DNA of 64,000 nt, taken from the NCBI GenBank assembly GCA_029449235.1, contig JANATG010000010.1:124001-188000 (forward strand), in the 5' to 3' direction. The notes beneath the pieces are model-generated. The model worked only from the letters and a program-made list of their open reading frames with translations, was not told the DNA's origin and ran no database searches. Below, one piece after another: positions 1 to 11,672 of this stretch (positions are counted from its first letter, which is position 1; the number at the start of each line of letters is the position of its first letter). The position numbers were made by a program, and so were the translations under genes. This DNA is from Linnemannia schmuckeri. Its lineage: Eukaryota > Mortierellomycota > Mortierellomycetes > Mortierellales > Mortierellaceae.

Positions 1-2
1 AA

Positions 3-1073
3 TCCCAAGCAATCCATGCCTACGCACACGAAAAATACGCCCAACAACAAGAGCAAGCCCGCCGTGAAGGGCATGGTACAAAAACCCAAGCGACCGGAAT
101 CTTCAACTCCGTCATCTTGACCCTCCTCGATCCCGCCTCAACCGTCGCAGCACCCTCCGCAAACTCTCTCCTCTGTACCGGGCCCCTCGTCCAACCAGCA
201 CTCTACCTCACCGCCAGCTTATTTGCCTACACTCTTGCGTATGTCCTGTTTATGGTATTCCTGACATCTTTTGAACGCGTCCCTGCAAAGGGGGAGATTT
301 GTTTCCGGCCCAATGGAGTAGCGGTGCTCAAGAACCTCGGTCTGCTTTTGGCGGTGGATTTCTTGTTGATTCAGTCTCCTGCACAAAGGCGGTTTAGGGG
401 TCTGGTCTCGATTGGGATCATGTTGGCGATGGCGTGTTATACGATCCGGATGAAGCCGTGTTACTGGAACAAGATCAACTACTGGCGGACGTTTTCTTTC
501 TCCTGTGTCCTCTACGCCTCCCTTCTCGTCACCCTCCTCTGCCCCTCCCCACCCGTCTTTGAAAAGAAATCCAGGAGTGACAACAAGGCTGAGAGAGAAC
601 GGCATCAAGAGAATGTAGGACGATGGGTGATGGCGCCGCATTTAAAGATGGGCGAGGGCGAGGAGGGTACTTGGATGGTGATGGGTGGAGCTGGAGGAGG
701 GCGCAAGGTGATGTTGGCCTGGATCGTAGCCGGGTGGGTGTTGTTGGTGATTGTGTTTGTGGTGGTCGAACGCGTGTTTTTGAGACATTGGACCAAGAAG
801 GTTGCTCACCCTCCTCCTATTCCGTTTGTTATTCGGTCACAGCCACCGGCTGGGTTGTTCGCGGAGGGGTGTGGGTATCGAGGCATGGATATGTTTGGAG
901 GCCGTGGTGGTGTAGGTAGTATAGGTGGAGAGTTGGGTGCGTTTGCGCCGGCGACGCCAGGTGGCGGTGGTGGGATGTACACAAACCCAGGCATGTCTAG
1001 TTCACATTGGAGTGTTGTCGATCTCTCCCAGACGCCTGAAACTCGGCGTGGCAAAGCTCCTAGTTCCTCATAG
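3..1073 (+). CDS. Polytopic membrane protein, 5'-truncated by the window edge
   Basis: The frame is open from base 3 to the TAG at 1071-1073, so at least 356 C-terminal residues are present and the start lies outside the window. I see about five hydrophobic spans: one starting LYLTASLFAYTLAYV, one around LKNLGLLLAVDFLLI, one around VSIGIMLAMACYTI, one around FSCVLYASLLVTLLC, and a late one around LAWIVAGWVLLVIVFVVVE. A charged loop (KSRSDNKAERERHQ) separates spans four and five. The tail is Gly/Pro/Ser-rich, ends in a basic cluster and is probably cytoplasmic. No intron is needed in the visible part. I do not recognise the family. The codon pattern and the long open frame make it a real gene, but the function cannot be stated. 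Confidence 0.75.
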   Translation, partial: SQAIHAYAHEKYAQQQEQARREGHGTKTQATGIFNSVILTLLDPASTVAAPSANSLLCTGPLVQPALYLTASLFAYTLAYVLFMVFLTSFERVPAKGEICFRPNGVAVLKNLGLLLAVDFLLIQSPAQRRFRGLVSIGIMLAMACYTIRMKPCYWNKINYWRTFSFSCVLYASLLVTLLCPSPPVFEKKSRSDNKAERERHQENVGRWVMAPHLKMGEGEEGTWMVMGGAGGGRKVMLAWIVAGWVLLVIVFVVVERVFLRHWTKKVAHPPPIPFVIRSQPPAGLFAEGCGYRGMDMFGGRGGVGSIGGELGAFAPATPGGGGGMYTNPGMSSSHWSVVDLSQTPETRRGKAPSSS

Positions 1074-1353
1074 ACAAATACAGCATCTAAATCCTCTCAC
1101 ACATTGCACAGCAATGAAAATAAGAAATTCCAGAAAACGAGCGCGCTTTGACCTTCAGTCATGTCGAGAGGCAACGCATATGGCCAAGCTAAGATGGCGC
1201 TCGAGTAATCCTTTCAATCCTCTTCCCTTCTCTTTTCTCTTTTTCTCAACCGTTCCCAAACTGTCTTCCTTCTCGTCCGCTCCCACGCTTTCTTCGACTT
1301 TCTCGACCGCTTTTTCTTCATATCTTCTTTCACCTTTATCTCTCCTCCACACA

Positions 1354-1950
1354 ATGTTCCGCCTATCAGTCACAAAGACCTGGTCAACGCACAAAGAAAC
1401 CCCTCGAACAATCGACACCTCATCCTGGCTCTGGCGCAGGATGCGTCAAGACGTTCTTTTCCGGGATAACTACTCCTGCCGGTTCTGTGGCGTTAAATCC
1501 TTCAAATACATGATCTGCGATCATATTGACGGCAACCCTTCGAACAACAAGTTTGCAAACCTCGGGATTAACTGTCCAATGTGTGATGCGGTTCGACACT
1601 GTGGTCTGGCAGGGATTAAAGATGTTTTGGCATTGGGGATATCGAGTTTGGCGCAGGAGGAGATTTGTCGCAGAACGCTGGGGCTGTTCAGCGATAGTAG
1701 CAGCAGCGAGGACGGGACGAAACGGGTGCCGTCGTTCGCGGAGGTGGATAGCAGTGCGGTAATGATTGCGGAGAGTACGGTTGGGTATGCGAATGTGCTG
1801 CTGGGGCTGGATGGTGAGTTTGACTACACATCTGAATGTGATTGCTGTGGTAGCGAGACACCGCCCCATACGTATGATATGCACAAGGGATTCTTTAAGC
1901 CCAAAGCCGCCACTCTCATGGGACATATACTCCAGAACAGAATCCAATAA
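1354..1950 (+). CDS. HNH-endonuclease-like protein, 198 aa
   Basis: A single exon runs from an ATG in good context (cacacaATGt) to TAA. The frame is open further upstream, but that part is CT-rich leader. The central region shows a treble-clef HNH-like pattern: CRFC, then CDHIDGNPSNN, then NLGINCPMC. This gives two CxxC zinc pairs around the DH...N...NL core typical of HNH/McrA-type nucleases. A second cysteine motif, CDCCG, lies in the C-terminal third. HNH proteins cut or nick DNA using one metal ion, but the final catalytic His is not obvious here, so the protein may be a zinc-binding derivative. It sits 280 bp after the preceding membrane protein gene on the same strand. A basic, aromatic N-terminus could hint at mitochondrial import; that is weak. 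The family call is an inference from the motif spacing. Confidence 0.6.
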   Translation: MFRLSVTKTWSTHKETPRTIDTSSWLWRRMRQDVLFRDNYSCRFCGVKSFKYMICDHIDGNPSNNKFANLGINCPMCDAVRHCGLAGIKDVLALGISSLAQEEICRRTLGLFSDSSSSEDGTKRVPSFAEVDSSAVMIAESTVGYANVLLGLDGEFDYTSECDCCGSETPPHTYDMHKGFFKPKAATLMGHILQNRIQ

Positions 1951-2049
1951 AAGCAACTGGTATAATAGGATAAGATTGCACTCTTCCTATCCTCCTGCCA
2001 CTGATATTCCTATTCACATCTTGGGTTTTATTTAAATGAAGAAAAAAAG

Positions 2050-2899
2050 CTATGGAACGTGGTGAACAGGAAACTGTTTGCCCTGCCAGGTGAAAGAATC
2101 ATGGTCGAGAAGGGTCGCGAATTCAGCGAGGACGAGTGAGGATTTGAGGAGTCCGAGTGGTGGGAGTGGATTTCCGTCCTTGTCAGAACTACATGGTTGG
2201 ACCATGATGGATGGTAAGGGGTGGTAGATTCTTCCTGTGGAGAGGGAAACGCTGAGTTTGTCTGGTTGGAAGGGTGTTTGCAAGTTCCCTGCCCATACCA
2301 GTCGTTCTATTATTTGCATCAAGAAATACGCGTTATGATGTGAAGGACACTAATCGGATGAAATAGCCAAAGACATCGTTTGAGATTCCTTCAAGAGACG
2401 TGAACAAGTTACCATCATCAATAAGACCATGGAAGACAATAGGGGTATCAGCAGCCTCAACAAAGTTGATCTCCTTTGCACAAGGACTCTGCCAAGGATA
2501 CTCGTCTCCAAAATACCCTGTCGTGTTTGGTCGAATCCGCGTCATGAAGAAATTCAAGAATTTAGGATCCTTGTAACAGGAAGTAAAATTCTTGGGGGTG
2601 GTGTCTTGGAGAAATACTTGGCCGTGAATGTCGATAAAGTAAAAGTAAGGGCGAATGTTTTTGGAGGCGAGGAGGGAGAGTGTGGTAAGGGAGGGTGTTA
2701 TTCCTCGGTCGTGGAGGGATATTGGGTCATGGTCACTGTCATTGGTGTTGTTTGGGACGGTGTGAATGGAGCAGCGATGAATGGAGAGGGGTAATGTGCG
2801 AGTGGAAGTAGGGAGAGGAGTGCGGGTGATGAGACCCAGGGGTCGATGAACACGAACAGCAGCAGCGGTTGTTGATGCAATGGTTCTGGAGAAGAGCAT
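2050..2899 (-). CDS. UPF0598 family protein (C8orf82-like), probably mitochondrial, 247 aa
   Basis: There are two exons on the minus strand, 2413-2899 and 2050-2306. The intron uses donor GTAACTTG and acceptor AATAG and joins LIDD to ERLVWAGN in phase 1. The joined protein matches the plan of vertebrate C8orf82/UPF0598: YFYFIDIHGQVFLQDT, then NFTSCYKDPKFLNFFMTRI, RPNTTGYF, a short hydrophobic stretch ending VFHGL, then PFQPDKL, GRIYHPLP and a C-terminal WQGK. The first 50 residues are rich in Arg, Ser and Thr with almost no acidic residues, as expected for a mitochondrial presequence. The chosen ATG (2899) gives that presequence; a longer reading from 2980 adds only Lys/Gln-rich low complexity. 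The family's biochemical role is unknown. Confidence 0.85.
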
Positions 2900-3710
2900 A
2901 GCGGTGTGGCTTGAGGGTGGAGTGATTGTCGATTGAGCCTTTTGCTTCTGCTTTGCTTTTGTTTGTTTTGTAAAAGCCAAGTAAGGGAAGCCTTGGAGAG
3001 GGGATAGAACAGACTGATACGAAAAGGAAAGGAGGAAGGAAGGTTGCTTGGTGGCGGAGAAGATGGTTGGCTATGAGGTGTGTGTGTGTGTGAGGGAGAG
3101 CAAAGAGCGAGAGAGGATGCCTTGTTGTTATGTTGTTATTATTGTTATGATGCTGATTGTGACAGTGGGCAAAGGGCAAAGGGCAGGGGTAGAAAAAAGA
3201 AGGAATAAGAATGAACGAACAAACAAGGGGGTGATGGCTCACAAAAGTGTTTCATGATGTCCTATCTGTGCCATGCACATGAAGCATGAATAAAAGGACG
3301 ACTACACTAGGGGCGATGAGAACAACAACAACAGCTATAAACAATAGAAAAAAACGGGATAGGCAATGATTCTTGGTTGACGAATGAACTGACTGACAAA
3401 GACGACGGTACTCCCCCAGGCTGGTGACCCTTGTCACCTCTATATAGACGATGGCCTTCTATGTGTCTTATGGTATATAACTATCTGAAGTGAATGAAAG
3501 AAAGGCAGGCTCGGCGCTCATTGGGTACCGCCAGCCAGGTACCGTCCATCGCCTCTGATGACTGATGTTTGAAGTTGACATCTCAGAAATTAAATCTTAG
3601 TTTTTTGAAGCGATAAATATGGATCCAATCGAGAATCCCTCGTAGGGCATGGACCCCAGCTTCTGTTTTCACACATCTGGACAGGACATGCTCTCTTCTT
3701 TTTGCGCTTT

Positions 3711-3757
<47 letters not shown>

Positions 3758-4343
3758 CCCTTAATGTGCCGTTTTTTATTTGTCTTCTTTGAGGATATGT
3801 GAATGACATTGACATTTGATCTCATTTGGCCTCTTTTCGTTTTCTTTCTTCTTTTCTTCTTTTCTTCTCTTCTTTTCTTCTCTTCTTCTTTTCTTCTACC
3901 TCTTTCCTTCTTCACTTCTTCCACACACTCACCCTTATCAACCATCAAGCAAGAAAAGAAAAGACAACGATCTATATCCGTTGACATTCAAAGTATATAC
4001 AAGAAAGATAGATTCCATCCAAAGAAAAAAAAGCGTCTCTCATCCTCCTCAGTTCCCCTCAGCTCCCTTCTCCTTCCTTCTCTTCCTTCTCTTCCTTCTC
4101 CTGGACTCCTTCCCTTTCCCAGTCCTTCTTTTTTATCCCCCCTTTTTTTCGTCCTACTTCTTTTCTTCTTCTTGTTCACCCCTTCTCTTTTTTACTTCTC
4201 TTCTCTCTTCTCATAGCTTAGCCGTTGTTACTTCTCACACTCCTTGCAACAGCAACAACCATCCTTTCCTACTCCCCCCTCTTTCCCCCCACCCCACCAT
4301 TCTCTCGCGAATCACAAAGCGCCTCAGCGACACCATCTCGGAA
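2900..4343. other. Divergent intergenic region with long T run and CT-rich leader
   Basis: This is the spacer between the minus-strand UPF0598 gene and the plus-strand MAP kinase. It contains a 45-base T run (3713-3757), a small imperfect inverted repeat around 3524-3545 built on two GGTACCG copies, and a strongly pyrimidine-rich stretch (3838-4215) that is probably the kinase 5' leader or promoter. No gene is supported here. Confidence 0.6.
3713..3757. repeat. Homopolymer T tract (45 bases)
   Basis: An uninterrupted run of T. Similar but shorter T runs occur in this window at 6080-6106, 7500-7530, 8675-8698 and 18546-18579. Length may be unreliable in an assembly. Confidence 0.9.
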
Positions 4344-6806
4344 ATGACTGCAACCACCAACCCGCGCGCACGCAACTTCAACGTCGGTGAACAGTACGAG
4401 ATCCTTGACGTCGTCGGCGAGGGTGCCTACGGTATCGTCTGGTAATTACTTGTCCCTTTTTGTCGTTGGAATTAGATGATGACACTCGCCTTGTCTGTTT
4501 CTAATTATTCTCACACTCGCCTGTCTAACGCTCTGGTCACTCTGCTCACTTTCTTCATTTGCCAAATGTAATTAGTTCGGCCATCTACAAGCCCACTGGA
4601 CAGAAGGTGGCTATCAAAAAGATCACTCCATTCGACCACTCCATGTTCTGTCTGCGAACCCTGAGAGAGATTAAGCTGTTGAAGTACTTTAACCATGAAA
4701 ACGTAAGTCCCGTTATTCTCTCTTTCTGGTTATGTTGCTTCTTTTGACAAGCAAGCACTCAATTGTCTTCGCGAGAGGCAGGCAGTACAGGAACATCAGG
4801 GACTGTGTAGGATACATGCACACACACACGCGCGGTGGATACAGTGGAGACAAGGAAAAAAGGATATACTCATCATCCACAGGACATGACCCCGAATGAA
4901 CGGTGGGATATATGTATATATACGACATGGAGCAAATGGGCAACAGCCATTGAATGGCCCACACGGCTCCTTGTTCTTACGTTCTCTTCTCTCAATGGAC
5001 CACTCTTTGCTTCTACTGGATACCCGACTCCCTTTCTTTTGTTTTTCTTTGCAGACGCATAATGAAACAGGATGATTCCCCCTGTCCTTGTCCTCTGCAT
5101 TCAGAGGTCCTTTTGTTTTCTCAGATCGAATAGACTGTGATTGTGCTCACACTAAAACGAGTACTTACCCCATTATCTTGTCCTTGCTCTTTGCTTTTGC
5201 TTGCTACTTTTTCTTTTTTGTACCCTCGTTTTTACTCGAAACAGATCATTTCTATCCTCGATATCGTCAAGCCCCCCAGTCTGGAGGCCTTCCAGGAAGT
5301 GTAAGTATTCGTCTCTTTGTTTTCAGCAAACAAGATGCAACATCTTCAAACAACAAACGGGCAGAACGGGACACCATCTGCGATTTTGCTATCCGTGCGA
5401 AAAGAAGAAACAGCAGTTGAAGCACTTTCTTACAATTGCTTTCCTTCTTTAACTTACCCCGTTATTTTTGTATCTTCAACAAACAGCTACTTGATTCAGG
5501 AGCTGATGGAGACGGATATGCACCGAGTGATCAGGACCCAGGACCTGAGCGACGATCACTGCCAGTACTTTATCTACCAAACCCTTCGTGCTCTCAAGTG
5601 CATGCACTCTGCCAACGTCCTTCACCGTGATCTCAAACCATCCAACTTGCTTCTTAACGCCAACTGTGATCTTAAGGTGCGTCCTTTTGTTTTTTATTTG
5701 TCGACTGGGCCGTATCATGGAATACTCGAGAAGGAATGGAAAAGAGTGAAAGAAAAAAACAACAATCATACATGTTGACTAATCAACGGCTTACATGGAT
5801 AATCGTTTGCAATAGATTTGCGATTTTGGTTTGGCGAGGTCGGCCAACTCGAACGACGAACACAGCGGATTCATGACAGAGTATGTGGCGACTCGCTGGT
5901 ACAGAGCGCCCGAGATCATGTTGACGTTCAAGGAATACACAAAGGCCATCGATGTCTGGTCCGTCGGATGTATCCTCGCCGAGATGCTTAGTGGCAAGCC
6001 CCTCTTCCCCGGTCGTGACTGTACGTCCTCATCTCTCTCCCTCTCTCTTTCTCTCTCTTTTCTTTGTTCTGTCGTCTATTTTTTTTTTTTTTTTTTTTTT
6101 TTTTTTCGTCTTTGATGTTGTTTTCTATGTCTTTAATATGCGTTGCATGTTTTTTGTTACTTCTTTTTACTTTCCATTTGTGTTCATGCTTCTCTTTTTA
6201 CCCTTTTATCAGTTTCAATGGAGTAATTGGTCTTTGAGTAACAATACCTCAGTCAACACCCCCTAACTCGTTCTTCTTTTACAACATGATTAAATAGACC
6301 ACTCGCAGCTGAACTTGATTTTGGATGTGTTGGGAACACCTACGATGGAGGACTTTTACGGGATCAAGTCCCGCCGTGCGCGTGATTACATTCGCACGCT
6401 GGCATTCAAGAGGAGGATCCCATTTGCGTCCATGTTCCCCGATGCCAACCCACTCGCGCTGGACCTGCTGGAAAAGTTCTTGACGTTCAACCCCGCAAAA
6501 CGCATCACGGTCGAGGAGGCCCTTCGTCACCCTTACCTCGAGCCCTACCATGACCCCGAGGATGAACCCTCGATGGAGCCCATTCCCGAGAGCTTCTTTG
6601 ACTTTGACAAGCACAAGGATACCCTTTCCAAAGAGCAGCTCAAAGGTATGTCTAGGCAATATTCTTATTTTCACCCTTGTTCGTCGCGGATTGTCTTTTT
6701 TTTTTTTTATAGCAACAACTTTTGCTAATTCTTTTTCTTCATTTCTCCCTTTTAAACAACTGTAGAATTGATCTATATGGAAGTGACACAATCAAGAATC
6801 AACTAG
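4344..6806 (+). CDS. ERK-type MAP kinase of the Fus3/Kss1/Pmk1 class, 354 aa
   Basis: Seven exons: 4344-4441, 4576-4702, 5245-5300, 5487-5676, 5816-6020, 6298-6645, 6766-6806. All junctions are GT-AG and keep frame. The product is a complete MAP kinase: Gly-loop GEGAYGIVCSA, VAIKKI lysine, catalytic loop HRDLKPSNLLLN, DFG in ICDFGLA, activation lip with the TEY dual-phosphorylation motif, then VATRWYRAPE. The C-terminal lobe includes LTFNPAKRITVEEAL. The stretch KKITPFDHSMFCLRTLRE is typical of the yeast pheromone/filamentation kinases and of Pmk1-like pathogenicity MAPKs. In fungi this kinase is phosphorylated by a Ste7-type MAPKK and drives mating, hyphal or invasive growth responses. Length equals the family norm (about 350). 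The class assignment is firm; the exact orthologue (Fus3 versus Kss1) cannot be separated by eye. Confidence 0.95.
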
Positions 6807-7496
6807 TCCCTAGTTTTCCTAAGTTCTTGAATAGATGAATCGTATCATTGTTCTTTTCATCCCATGTTTTCTTTCTTCCTCCATCATCCTCCTTGCAAAG
6901 TGTCACTCATTCTACAGCAACAACCAAACCAACCACTACCAAAAAGAAAATAAAACCCAGTGTACAACAAAGCCTTACGGACTGGAGGTCTTGCCTTCTT
7001 GTTCTCTCTCGTTCTAAGTAGTATGTACAGTACAGTACCAAAGTGAGCGTGTCTCTTCATAGATGGATGATGATGGCTACACATGACGTTTATTGTTTAT
7101 TTTTGAATGAACAGCGTGGCAGTAAAAAACTGTTCTGGGAACTGGTACAGTGGTATTATCGCATTGACAAAGAAGAAGACGATGATGCTTGCGATGATGA
7201 TGAAAAAAGAAAAGAGAGACACCTTATGAAAGTAAAGACGTAAACATTCCAAGAATAACCATAAAGAAAAAAAGCAAACAATAGAAGTCGTGGGGTTCAT
7301 TCGTTTCGATATCCCTTTTGTTTGTTTGGTGGTTTGGTTTGTTTGGTTGTGGTTGTGTCAAGTGGGCGAATCAGTGTGCACAAGGGTCCTCTTTTCCCTC
7401 TTTGCCTTTCCCTTTTCCTTTTCTCTCAACCAAAAAAAAAAAAAAAGGGTGAAATCGACAGTTGCAACGTGGAGTTGGGTTATCGTCTTGTCGTAC

Positions 7497-7531
<35 letters not shown>

Positions 7532-9741
7532 AAGGGGAAGAGTCGAGAAAAAATAAAATAGGATTTCCACGGGTCCTGTCTTGTCCCTTTTTTTCAATCC
7601 TTCAAGGAAAGGAGGAAGGAAAAGGCGAAAGCAACGCAAAGTAAAAAAGACAAGAAAAGGAAAGGGGTAAGAGAGAGAGAGAGAGAGAGATCCCGTTCCT
7701 ATCATCCACACTCTCATTCAATCACTTTTACTTACTGACATTTGGCTGTTGTCTATTCATAACCCCCCTTTATGCCCCTGGCAAAGTTCAGTTCTTGCCC
7801 TTGTTCCAGTCCCTGAAGTTGCCCTGGTTGTATGCGAGATGCTTTAGAGACCTATGAGAGGATAGTTATGGTTCACAACATCAGTAGCAGCAGCCTCAGA
7901 AGCAACAGCAAGAGCAAGGAATGAGCAAACAGCGGCAACATTAACAACAAGGGGGATACATGTCCGTGTTTATCGGCTCTTTTATAGGGCATGGCGATCC
8001 ACTTAGGCAGAGCAATTGAGGAAGGAGAGCTTTGTTGCCATGCGGATCAAAAAGAACATTCAAGGGATCAAATAGAATATTCAAGCAAAACGTAGATTTA
8101 TTTCATTGACAGAACAGTGGTAACTAGAAAAGGGTCAAGTCATACAACAAGAGTGGATTGTACATGTTGACTCTGACCATGAGAAGGAATGGCCTTTGAA
8201 GGAAGAGGAGAGAGAAGGAGAAGGAGGGGAAGGAGTGAGAATGTGCAGCACCAAGTGTACTACAAGTAGGATATCGGTGAGTCGGTCCCCACTCTCGGTT
8301 TCCTGACGCACGATGTTGTTCCCTTTGCCCTCTTTTACTTTTGCGCTCTTTTTTTTATTTTTTCATCTTTCTTCTGTTCCTTTCTTAAACTCGCCACCAT
8401 TCCCGTTAAACTCTTTTTTTTTTTTTCTTCTTCCCGTCGTCTCTTCACTTTCTTCTTCTTCCTTTCCTTCCCATACCCTCATTCCTTTCTTCCTCATCTC
8501 TTTTCCATCACTCTCATCACTCACATCATCCCTCGCTTACTCTATTTACTTACTACTTACTTACTTACTTACCTACTTACTATTACTACTACTACTCTTG
8601 TAAGTGCATCACTTCATCTCTTGCATTTGTCTCCATCAGGTGCACTTGTAGTCTCTTGCTGCCACGTTGTCGCTTTTTTTTTTTTTTTTTTTTTTTTTCC
8701 GACTTTTGGTTATGAGCCTGGCCATGACCTTGGACGCTGGGAAGAGTACCGAAGTGGGCAGCTACTACTTTTTGCAGGACGAGGAAACGACCAAGAAGAA
8801 GACGAAGAAGAAGGAAAGGCACAACTGGGATATCGAGAGTGATGAATATGGCACAGCACACACCCCCTGGGCTTTGAACGGAAGGAAAGAAAAAAGAGTC
8901 AAATCAATCAATCAATCATTGCGCTGCCACTTGTCCTTGGTCTCCCCACACACACTTCAGATGAACATGCTACACCTCTGTGTTGTAATTGCTTCTACTA
9001 TAATTGTTTGTATGTGTACATACATCCATGCATCCGGCCAAGTAACGATAACAATAGCGACAACAACAACAAATACAAACACTTCGGCCAGCCAAGGAGT
9101 AAAAGCAAGCAAAGGAAGGGATTTGATTAATTGGCCTTTCCCTTTCCCTTTGATGGATGTGTGTCCATGGTCATATTTCGGCTTCGTCGCCCTGCAATCT
9201 CTTGTTATCCTTTTCCACCCAGTGCAGCCCAGTGCAGCCCAGTGTAGTCAGCTCTTCCAGTCTGTTTGCGACGAGAAGAAGCACACCATCATGCCCTCCT
9301 CTCCTCCGCCCCCTCCTCCCCTCCTCTCCTCCCCCTTTCATCCTTTCATCCCACTGACACTGACTACAGTGACAGTGACAGTGACTTGTAACGCTGTCTC
9401 TTTTGCTTGAGTCTTGCCTTTCGCTTTCTCTCTCTGCTGCTGTTTTGAGTTCCCTTTTCTGTTCACTCACTCTACACTCACTCTCTCGTAAAGGAAAAAA
9501 TACCACTCTTTGTCCTTTGTGTCCATAATCCATATTTTTTCCCCCTTCTTTTTCTTCTTTTTTTCCCCTTCTTTTTTCTTCTGGTTTATCATCCTCACGC
9601 AAACTTCCTTTTCATCATCCTCGCATCCCACCTTTCACTCTTCCCTCACTCACTCATTCACTCACTCACTCACTCACATCACCCTCCTCTTCTCGTCTCT
9701 AGACTACCTCCTTCCTTCCTCCTTAATAAGCCCTTCTCACA
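6807..9741. other. 2.9-kb gene-free spacer, low complexity, promoter/leader of the Rab gene
   Basis: I find no coding gene. The region holds T runs (7501-7530, 8675-8698), a GA microsatellite near 7672-7690, an ACTT microsatellite near 8548-8582, an ACTC/CACT microsatellite near 9641-9677 and a CT-rich stretch (9540-9740) just before the Rab start, likely its leader. Open frames here are made of homopolymer translations. Confidence 0.5.
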
Positions 9742-11672
9742 ATGTCCACCCCAAAGAGTGCCTCATACGATTATCTCATCAAGCTGCTGTTGATCGGCGA
9801 CTCAGGTAAGTCTTCTCTTCTTCCTTCTTGTTCCTTGCTTCTTGCTTCTTGCTTCTTGCTTCTTGCTTCTTGCTACTCTTGGCTCTTATTGCTCTGCCCG
9901 ATGTTGTAATAAAAAGAAGCACACACGAAACAAGGACACATCAGACAAAAGGGAGGACCGAAAAGACGAGCAATCGAAACCCGCTGTTCAAGTCAACCAA
10001 AATACAGCGCACTCTTCCAATTCATTAAGGACCATGCAAAAGCAAGGCAAAGCAAAGCCAAGCAAAGCAGGCAGCAATAGCAAAAAAAAAAAGGATCGTC
10101 TCTCACTATTAGCAGGAAGCGCGACTCTTCAGCCCTCTGGCGTCATTCGTCTCCGTGGACACAGGACTACTATTCCCAGCAAAGCAGCTCTGTCCTGACA
10201 TCCCATCATCGCCCATCTTTCAGGAAGGACAAAAAAAAGGGGGAGAGCAGCAGTCGCTCAGCGGGACAGTGACCAAAAAAAAAAGTCAGAGGTACAAGTT
10301 CTTTTCGTCTCACTCGTACTTTCTTATCCTTCTTCTTTGGGGCTCACTTATCGTGCATATAGGTGTTGGCAAATCCTGCCTGTTGCTTCGTTTCTCTGAC
10401 GACTCTTTCACGCCATCTTTCATCACCACCATCGGAATCGACTTCAAGATCCGCACCATTGAGCTCGATGGCAAGCGCATCAAGCTTCAGATCTGGGACA
10501 CTGCTGGTACCGTGCCACGTCTTGTTATTTTTTTTTTATGCACAGTTTGTCAGACTGCATACTCCATATACCATTGGACCTGGGACATCTGGGACATCTG
10601 GGACAGGAAGCTAACGCAGTGTTTTTGTACTTCTCGACTATCATATGACGACTCGGCTTTTTTTGTTGTTTTTAGGTCAGGAGCGTTTCCGCACCATCAC
10701 CACAGGTAGGATGTCGTTTTCCTGTTTTTGTCATTTTGAGACTCTTGGCGGTATCAATTGGTCCATCTACTCTTTTTCGATTGTACCACTAACACTCGAC
10801 GTCAATCTTTTCCCTTGTAGTTTACTACCGTGGAGCCATGGGTATCCTCTTGGTCTACGATGTCACCGACGAGCGCTCCTTCAGTAGTAAGTGGACCATC
10901 GACAGAGATAGAAACAGCAGGAACGCATTATGCAAGGAAAGAAAGGATGTTACAGAATCTAGTTAATTGACCTTGTATATTAATATCATTTTATCTGGTA
11001 GACATTCGCAACTGGTTCTCTAACATTGAGCAGCATGCCAGCGAGGGTGTCAACAAGATCTTGATCGGAAACAAGTGCGATATGCCAGACAAGAAGGTAA
11101 CCAAATGGTCTTAACAAAAAAAAAAAGGTTGCCGCCAAGCCCAGGCAAAAGAATCAAGAAGACAGTTTTACCTATTTACCGCTTTGCGGGACGAGGCGGG
11201 ACAATGTTATCTTTGTCTAAATAGTAGCCTTTGACAGCAACAGCGTACTATATTGACACTGCCACGCCCTTTTTTCTTCGTTTCCCTCCATACTTGGTTT
11301 TTCCCCACAGGTGATCTCCAAGGATCAGGGTCAGGCTCTTGCGGACGAGTTTGGAATCAAGTTCTTGGAGACCAGCGCAAAGTCCAACATTGGTGTCGAG
11401 GAGGCCTTCTTCTCTATTGCCAGGTAATTTTCTTTGTTCATATTCCAATGTTACTACTATCATATCCATTGTCCTCGCAAAAGGGTCAAGTGAATTTGTC
11501 AGCATTGCACTCATGTCACATCTCGATGTTTGCTGCTCCTATGTCATTTTACCTCTTTAATAGAGATATCAAGAAGCGCATGATTGACACCCAGACCAAC
11601 CAGACACAGAACACCAACACCTTGGTAGTGGAGGATAGAAGCGGAAACAAGGCCGGTGGATGCTGCAACTAG
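9742..11672 (+). CDS. Sec4/Rab8-type small GTPase, 206 aa
   Basis: Seven exons: 9742-9805, 10363-10506, 10676-10705, 10821-10886, 11002-11096, 11311-11423, 11564-11672. All junctions are GT-AG with consistent phases; exon 3 is only 30 bp. The protein shows every Rab signature: P-loop GDSGVGKSC, switch I ending in TTIGIDFKIRT, DTAGQERFRTIT, YYRGAMGILLVYDVTDERSF, NKCD and ETSAK. The effector region FKIRTIELDGK and the YYRGAMGILLVYD stretch point to the Sec4/Ypt2/Rab8 group, which delivers secretory vesicles to the plasma membrane, in fungi mainly at hyphal tips and septa. The protein ends GGCCN, a double-cysteine geranylgeranylation tail with one extra Asn. The TTV before YYRG, where Rab8 usually has TTA, comes from the exon 3/4 join. 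Confidence 0.93.

Noticed and set aside
8313..8603. Open frame upstream of the Rab gene
   Set aside because: Encodes only Phe/Ser/Leu runs from T- and CT-rich DNA.
8548..9680. Short direct repeats that could suggest a CRISPR-like array
   Set aside because: They are simple ACTT and CACT microsatellites without unique spacers, and the genome is eukaryotic.
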